A DNA stretch of 64,000 bases, from positions 62,001-126,000 of the forward strand of contig CAIYJU010000046.1 in assembly GCA_903926565.1 (NCBI GenBank). Direction: 5' to 3'. The notes under the pieces were generated by a model, which did no database searches, was not told where the DNA came from, and saw only the letters and a program-made list of their open reading frames with translations. Below are positions 59,045 through 64,000 of this stretch, piece by piece. The translations under genes were made by a program, and so were the position numbers. Position 1 is the first letter of the stretch. Each line of letters starts with the position of its first letter. Source of the stretch: an uncultured Bacteroidales bacterium. GTDB lineage: Bacteria > Bacteroidota > Bacteroidia > Bacteroidales > FEN-979.

Positions 59045-60574
59045 TTAATGTTTAAAATGTCGTATCCCGGTAAAAACCATGGACATATTGTGCTCGTTGC
59101 AGTAATTCACCGAGTCAATATCCCGGATGGAACCACCTGGTTGTATAACCGCTTTAATCCCTGCTTCATGCGCTATTTCAACGCAATCAGCAAAAGGAAA
59201 AAACGCATCCGATGCCATTACTGACCCGGATGTGTCGAATCCGAAAGCACCGGCTTTATTGATTGCCTGGCGCAATGCATCCACACGTGAAGTCTGCCCC
59301 ATCCCGCAACCGATCAGCTGGTTGTTTTTAATCAGGACGATCGTGTTCGATTTCAGGTGTTTTACTATCCTGTTGGCAAAAACCAACGCCCCGATTTCCT
59401 GCGGCGATGGCCTCAACTTTGTAACGTATTGAAAATCTGTTTCTTGCTCCGATGATAAATCCTTTTCCTGTTCAAGGACTCCATTCAGGATGGACTTAAA
59501 CTGGTGTTGTGAGAACTCAAACGAATTTTTTTGCAAAATTATTCTATTTTTCTTTGACTTTAAGAGAATAAGTGCATCATTTTCATACCCATCAGCAATT
59601 AATATTTCGAAGAACAGCTTATTGAGTTCTTCCGCGGTATCCAAATCCAGTATTCCATTGGCAATGATAATCCCGCCGAAGGCTGAAACCGGATCACAGG
59701 CGAGTGCATCAAGATAGGCTTCTTTCTGTGAAGAACGGCTGGCAACGCCACAGGGATTGGTATGTTTAATGATCGCAACGGCCGGCCGGCCGGTAAACTC
59801 CCCGATCAGGCTGATCGCAGCGTCAACATCCACCAGGTTGTTGTAGGATAGTTCTTTTCCGTGCAGTTTTGAAAAAACAGCTTCAAGATTCCCGTAAAAA
59901 GTTCCTTTTTGATGTGGATTTTCTCCATAACGCATTGGTACCGAAGTAAGGATACTTGTTTTGAATGAAGGAATAAGCTCTTTCCGGTTAAAATAATTGA
60001 AAATCTCACTGTCGTAATGCGATGAAATGTTGAATGCGCGGGCAGCAAACTGCCGGCGGTTGCTGAGGCTGGTTGTTCCATTGTTCGTGGCCAGGATATC
60101 AAGGAACGGCTCATAAGAATCTGCAGACGGAACGATTGCTACATGGGCATAATTTTTTGCTGCAGCCCGAATCAGTGAAATACCGCCGATGTCAATCTTT
60201 TCAATGATTTCCTCCTCATTGTTTGTTGTTGCAACCGTTTTTTCAAAGGGGTAAAGATCAACAACCACAAGGTCAACAGAAGGGATCTCATATTTTTCAA
60301 CATCATCAGCATCAGAAAGCTGATTGCGGCGCCAGAGAATACCGCCAAAGATTTTGGGATGGAGCGTTTTTACGCGGCCACCGAGTATTGACGGATACGA
60401 CGTGATCGATTCTATTGAAACAGCCTGTATGCCTTTGCTCAGCAGAAAATCATATGTGCCGCCTGTTGAGATGATCTGTATGTTATATGACACGAGTTTG
60501 CGTGCAAAATCCTCTATTCCTTCTTTGGAATAAACAGAAATCAGGGCGGATTTTATCTTTATCTGATCAATCAT
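59045..60574 (-). CDS. purH: Bifunctional AICAR transformylase/IMP cyclohydrolase
   Basis: A 509-residue enzyme for the last two steps of IMP synthesis. The N-terminal cyclohydrolase (about 1-195) shows ALISVYSKEGIEDFARKL, ISTGGTYDFL and GRVKTLHPKIFGGIL. The transformylase domain has MRYGENPHQKGTFYG, IIKHTNPCGVASR and a C-terminal ASDAFFPFADCVEIAHEAGI and VIQPGGSIRD. All conserved blocks are present. First gene of the mre operon. Confidence 0.97.
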   Translation of the reverse strand: MIDQIKIKSALISVYSKEGIEDFARKLVSYNIQIISTGGTYDFLLSKGIQAVSIESITSYPSILGGRVKTLHPKIFGGILWRRNQLSDADDVEKYEIPSVDLVVVDLYPFEKTVATTNNEEEIIEKIDIGGISLIRAAAKNYAHVAIVPSADSYEPFLDILATNNGTTSLSNRRQFAARAFNISSHYDSEIFNYFNRKELIPSFKTSILTSVPMRYGENPHQKGTFYGNLEAVFSKLHGKELSYNNLVDVDAAISLIGEFTGRPAVAIIKHTNPCGVASRSSQKEAYLDALACDPVSAFGGIIIANGILDLDTAEELNKLFFEILIADGYENDALILLKSKKNRIILQKNSFEFSQHQFKSILNGVLEQEKDLSSEQETDFQYVTKLRPSPQEIGALVFANRIVKHLKSNTIVLIKNNQLIGCGMGQTSRVDALRQAINKAGAFGFDTSGSVMASDAFFPFADCVEIAHEAGIKAVIQPGGSIRDIDSVNYCNEHNMSMVFTGIRHFKH

Positions 60575-60753
60575 AACATTAAAATTTGTAACAATACCTG
60601 AAAGGGTGCGTCTAACATCGGTTTACGGGAACCTTTGCAATGTTACCAAAAATTACCGGAACAGACAATGGATTTGCGATAATCGCAAATCGCAAATCGT
60701 CTAATCGTAAATATGTATACCTTTACTGTTCTTAACTGGAAACCGCTATATCC

Positions 60754-61998
60754 ATGATATTGATCTTACGATTGATACGCGAAAGCTATCTTTTTGCATT
60801 TCAGGCAATTATTGTCAATAAAGTTCGAACGATTCTTTCCCTGCTCGGAATTACCATCGGGATTTTCTGTGTTATTTCGGTTTTTACGGTTTTTGATTCC
60901 ATGGAAAATGCGATCCGGAAAAGCATCGCCTCCCTGGGCAGCAATGTTCTTTATGTTCAGAAATGGCCGTGGGCTATGGGCGGAGATTATCCGTGGTGGA
61001 AATACTGGCAACGTCCTGAGACTTCCCTTGATGACATGCGTGAAATCGAAAAAAGGAGCACCCTTGCCGAATCGGTTGCCTTTATGGTGCAGGTTAACAA
61101 AACCGTGAAATACCAGAACAATTATATTGAGAACATCGGGGTGATGGGTGTTTCGCAGGATTTTGATAAAGTCTGGAAATTTGAACTGGGCACGGGGCGG
61201 TATTTTTCGATGACCGAATCGGCCAGCGGTAAAAACATCGCCATCATCGGGGCTGACATAGCAACCGATCTTTTCCGGGAGGGTGATCCCATTGGCCGTA
61301 AAATAAAGATATTCGGAAGGAATATTGAGGTAGTAGGGGTTATCACGAAGGAGGGCGAGGACTTTTTCGGCAACTCAAACGACAAGGTGGTTTATCTGCC
61401 GGTTAATTTTTTCAAAACCCTTGTTGATCTGAAGGAGATGGATGCGACCATTGTGGTAAAGGCAAGGCCCATGGTGTCAAATGATGAATTGCGTGATGAG
61501 CTGACCGGGCTCATGCGTTCGATCAGGAAGCAAAAGCCTTCGGCTGAAGATAATTTCGCCATCAATGAAACCGATATTATTTCCAAGGGGTTCGAAAGCC
61601 TGTTTGGCGTGATTGCCATGGTTGGCTGGATCATCGGAGGATTTTCCCTGCTGGTAGGGGGGTTCGGTATTGCCAACATCATGTTTGTCTCGGTGAAGGA
61701 GCGAACCAACATCATCGGGATTCAGAAGGCGCTTGGCGCCAAAAACTACTTTATCATGCTTCAATTCCTTTTTGAAGCAATTTTCCTATCCCTGATCGGA
61801 GGTGTGTTTGGCTTGCTGATCATCCTGATACTGACATTGATGGTATCCTATTTCACTGAATTCAACCTGATACTCACACAGGGGAATATCATCCTGGGCA
61901 TCGGAGTTTCAGCAATTATCGGGCTTGTTTCAGGTATTCTGCCTGCCTACACAGCTTCCAAACTCGATCCGGTAGAGGCCATGCGCACGGGAACGTAG
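60754..61998 (+). CDS. MacB-type ABC transporter permease
   Basis: A 414-residue membrane protein. It has one N-terminal helix (about 23-45, RTILSLLGITIGIFCVISVF), a large periplasmic MacB core domain (about 60-270, with LGSNVLYVQKWPWAMGGD and NIAIIGADIATDLF), then three FtsX-type helices (about 285-400: GWIIGGFSLLVGGFGIANIM, the conserved KERTNIIGIQKALGA loop, and LVSGILPAYTASKLDPVEAM). Such permeases mostly drive mechanotransmission or efflux with a separate ATPase; none is encoded here. The 179-bp upstream gap contains only short ATCGCAAATCG-type repeats and no confident site. Confidence 0.9.
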   Translation: MILILRLIRESYLFAFQAIIVNKVRTILSLLGITIGIFCVISVFTVFDSMENAIRKSIASLGSNVLYVQKWPWAMGGDYPWWKYWQRPETSLDDMREIEKRSTLAESVAFMVQVNKTVKYQNNYIENIGVMGVSQDFDKVWKFELGTGRYFSMTESASGKNIAIIGADIATDLFREGDPIGRKIKIFGRNIEVVGVITKEGEDFFGNSNDKVVYLPVNFFKTLVDLKEMDATIVVKARPMVSNDELRDELTGLMRSIRKQKPSAEDNFAINETDIISKGFESLFGVIAMVGWIIGGFSLLVGGFGIANIMFVSVKERTNIIGIQKALGAKNYFIMLQFLFEAIFLSLIGGVFGLLIILILTLMVSYFTEFNLILTQGNIILGIGVSAIIGLVSGILPAYTASKLDPVEAMRTGT

Positions 61999-61999
61999 G

Positions 62000-62503
62000 T
62001 TAGAACGGCCAGAACTGATTGTCGTTCCAGATCTTTTCTTTCAGCTCATTATCCATATCACTGAGAATTCTAAGATGCCCGCCTTCCCATTCGGCAAGCC
62101 AGCTGTAAAGGGCTTTTTCGTTGGGATCATTGGATGTTTCAGCCTGTTTTGAATAGACCTCCACTGCTTTCTTCTCAAAATCGATGGCTGCTGAAATGGC
62201 TGCGGCTTCAAATCCTGCTGAAGAAATTTTGGTCTTCATCTCTTCGGTGAGGATGAGGGTGGCAAAGCCTTCATTGGCCAGGTCGGGCAAATCAACTTTC
62301 AAAAATGTTTGGTTCTTTTCATACCCGATATACTGCTCTGACAGGAACTTAACATGCTTGGTTTCCTCATCCGCCATGGTCAGAAAAATATGTTTAATCT
62401 CCGGATCGGGTGTTTGTTCTGCAACTTTTGCATAAAATGCATGACCTCTTTTTTCCATAAGAATGGCCATTTTAAGAATTTCGAGTGCTTTGGATGTTTC
62501 CAT
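62000..62503 (-). CDS. Ferritin-like diiron (rubrerythrin-type) protein
   Basis: A 167-residue protein starting at ATG 62503 (METSKALEILKMAIL). It has four helices with diiron ligands in two pairs: EKRGHAFY and DEETKHVKFL in the first half, and DFEKKAVEVY and EWEGGHLRIL in the second. It is rubrerythrin-like but lacks the C-terminal rubredoxin domain. Members usually protect anaerobes against peroxide or store iron. It ends one base after the permease stop on the opposite strand. Confidence 0.88.
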   Translation of the reverse strand: METSKALEILKMAILMEKRGHAFYAKVAEQTPDPEIKHIFLTMADEETKHVKFLSEQYIGYEKNQTFLKVDLPDLANEGFATLILTEEMKTKISSAGFEAAAISAAIDFEKKAVEVYSKQAETSNDPNEKALYSWLAEWEGGHLRILSDMDNELKEKIWNDNQFWPF

Positions 62504-62600
62504 GATGTGTGGGATTTGAGGGTTCAAACTTACGAAGATTTACCACAATAGGCACATAGAAAACAATAGAAAATCACAATAGACAGAAATTTTCAGGGTT

Positions 62601-64000
62601 TTATTGCTTTCCGAGGAGCTGCATGGCTTCATGAACTGTTTTCACCGGAAGATAGCATGTTTTACCGTGGCAAACGCTGATGAGCGTTTTTCCATTGCCA
62701 TCATGATTTCGGTCGGTCCCTGAAGGTTCTTCAGGACGGGTGCCTGAAAATAGTACATGAGGTAAATAGCAGGTCGAAAACTCCTGCAACCGCAATGATG
62801 CTTCATCTCCATAGATGTTCACCACAGCCGGACCGGCATTAAAAACAGCAAGCAGGGATGCCCAATTGGCGAAAAAAGCAGGATTTCGTTTGATTTGCGG
62901 CACCATTGTTTTTACCATTTTTTCTGCGCGCTGCAAATATTCCTCCTTGTTCAGCAGGTGTCCCAATACAAAGAGGTTCCTGGCCATCTGCGAATTTGAG
63001 GAAGGGATGACATTATCGGAAAGTTCAACCGATTCCTGGATGAGGCCTGGTTCTTCCCCGGAAGTTAACCTGAAAAACAGCCGGTCCTCTGCATTAAAAT
63101 GTGTCAGAACCTCCCCGGTTAATGATTCGGCTGACGTCAACCAGGCTTCATCAAGTGTTGCCTGGTGAATGTCGAGGAAAGATTTGATCAGAAAGCAGTA
63201 GTCGTCGAGAAACCCGGAGATTGCGAAATATCCTCCCTTTGAGTTTCGCCAGAGTTTTCCATTGTGTGCAGCAAGTTGAGCCTGGTAAAAACCGGCAGCA
63301 GTGATGGCTTTTTTCAGCCAGAGGGGTTTGTTAAGCGCTTTGGCAGCCTCGACAAGTGCGCTGATCATGAGTGCATTCCAGCAAGTCAGGATTTTATCAT
63401 CCGTGGCGGGCCGCAACCTGTTGGAGCGAACGGTTAACAGCTGATTTTTGTAAACCTCAACAAATGCAGATAGTTGATCGTCGGTCAGGCCATGTTTTTC
63501 TGCAAAAACCGTATCTGCCGATGATTTTCGCAGAATATTCAGATTTGCCTCCCAGTTTCCGCGCTCTTCACAGGAATAATATTCGAAGAGCAAACCGGAA
63601 TTGTCACCGAGATACTTGCGGATCTCCCCGCAGGTCCAGGCATAAAATGCACCCTCTGCTCCGCCGCTGTCGGCATCGATCGAGGCATAGAAAAGTCCGT
63701 GGGGACTTGTCAGTTCACGGTCAATAAATTCAACAGACTCTTCAACAACCTTCTTCCATGCATATTTTTTTTTAACTGCATAGGCCCTGGAATAGAGGGA
63801 GATCAGCTGGGCATTGTCATACAACATTTTCTCAAAATGCGGCACTTCCCAGCGTGCATCCACCGAGTAACGGCTGAATCCGCCTCCCAGCTGGTCGTAA
63901 ATCCCTCCCATTGCCATTTTATCAAGGGAAAGCTCCAGATGGTTCAGTGCCATCGTGTTTTGCCGGGAAACACCATGTTCAAGGAGAAAAGCCATATTTA
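62601..64000 (-). CDS. YyaL/DUF255-type protein, C-terminal part
   Basis: The gene runs off the right edge; 466 codons are visible and the reading frame is open to 64000. Motifs GGIYDQLGGGFSRYSVDARW, EVPHFEKMLYDNAQL and FYASIDADSGGAEGAFYAWT are diagnostic of the (alpha/alpha)6-barrel part of YyaL/SPATA20-like proteins, which have an N-terminal thioredoxin-like domain (outside the window). The role is uncertain; a protein-folding or sugar-epimerase-like activity has been suggested for the family. The C-terminus here is normal (HGKTCYLPVKTVHEAMQLL). Confidence 0.92.
   Translation of the reverse strand, partial: NMAFLLEHGVSRQNTMALNHLELSLDKMAMGGIYDQLGGGFSRYSVDARWEVPHFEKMLYDNAQLISLYSRAYAVKKKYAWKKVVEESVEFIDRELTSPHGLFYASIDADSGGAEGAFYAWTCGEIRKYLGDNSGLLFEYYSCEERGNWEANLNILRKSSADTVFAEKHGLTDDQLSAFVEVYKNQLLTVRSNRLRPATDDKILTCWNALMISALVEAAKALNKPLWLKKAITAAGFYQAQLAAHNGKLWRNSKGGYFAISGFLDDYCFLIKSFLDIHQATLDEAWLTSAESLTGEVLTHFNAEDRLFFRLTSGEEPGLIQESVELSDNVIPSSNSQMARNLFVLGHLLNKEEYLQRAEKMVKTMVPQIKRNPAFFANWASLLAVFNAGPAVVNIYGDEASLRLQEFSTCYLPHVLFSGTRPEEPSGTDRNHDGNGKTLISVCHGKTCYLPVKTVHEAMQLLGKQ

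Noticed and set aside
60662-60712. ATCGCAAATCG repeats before the ABC permease
   Set aside because: Too short and imperfect to call an operator or an iteron; probably simple sequence.

Overview
The window is a chromosomal segment of a bacterium of the phylum Bacteroidota, probably an environmental, anaerobic or facultative member related to Bacteroidales. The evidence is type IX secretion C-terminal sorting domains, a GldH-type lipoprotein, a DUF4175 coiled-coil protein, an S46 dipeptidyl-peptidase, LytS/LytTR pairs, the purH-mreBCD gene order, and many promoters with the Bacteroidota -7 box TAnnTTTG. Two parS-like sites flank mnmG, which suggests the segment is close to the replication origin. 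The annotation has 55 protein genes (two cut by the window edges) and two tRNA genes. I saw no rRNA and no CRISPR array.

Layout. Positions 1-1609 (minus): an NsrR-like Rrf2 regulator, a 4Fe-4S protein and the start of a quinol-type nitric oxide reductase. 1682-8177: a secreted alpha/beta hydrolase, a TrmH-family methyltransferase, an RluA-family pseudouridine synthase, an RNase D-like protein and a GH3/LysE pair. 8190-18199: two LytS/LytT two-component pairs around a DPP7-type S46 peptidase, two exported proteins and a thioredoxin-like protein. 18215-22893: RNase R, an orphan double ATP-binding ABC protein and ComF. 23037-23742: a RAYT-type single-strand transposase surrounded by four copies of a REP-like palindrome. 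23764-27510: a large lamin-tail/T9SS protein and aspartate-semialdehyde dehydrogenase.

The most notable region is 27599-38655. A Crp/Fnr regulator is followed by two six-heme lipoproteins with collagen-like stalks, a proline-stalk monoheme lipoprotein, a DUF5777-type beta-barrel protein and a soluble monoheme cytochrome. Next come a membrane-anchored seven-heme cytochrome, a b-type cytochrome membrane protein, a Tat-exported iron-sulfur protein, an NrfD-type quinone-interacting membrane protein and a small exported membrane-anchored protein. Together they look like an electron conduit from the quinone pool through the periplasm to the outer surface. No recognised terminal oxidoreductase is present. 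Both collagen-stalk genes carry the same pair of Fnr-like palindromes, 21 bp centre to centre, at almost the same distance from the -7 box, so the neighbouring Crp/Fnr protein is the obvious candidate regulator.

Positions 38687-64000 are mostly housekeeping: a truncated riboflavin kinase, GldH, a very large membrane histidine kinase, a methyltransferase, mnmG, ybeY, a HATPase protein, DUF4175, gltX, a SulP transporter, tRNA-Gln beside glnS, folB, tRNA-Cys, mreD-mreC-mreB-purH, an ABC permease, a ferritin-like protein and the C-terminal part of a YyaL-type protein.

Short palindromes recur. One 28-nt family lies inside the 4Fe-4S gene and across the stop codon of the ABC gene. A different 39-bp perfect palindrome lies inside the lamin-tail gene. 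These look like palindromic elements that have entered coding sequence in frame. All functional statements rest on motif recognition by eye; no database search was possible.
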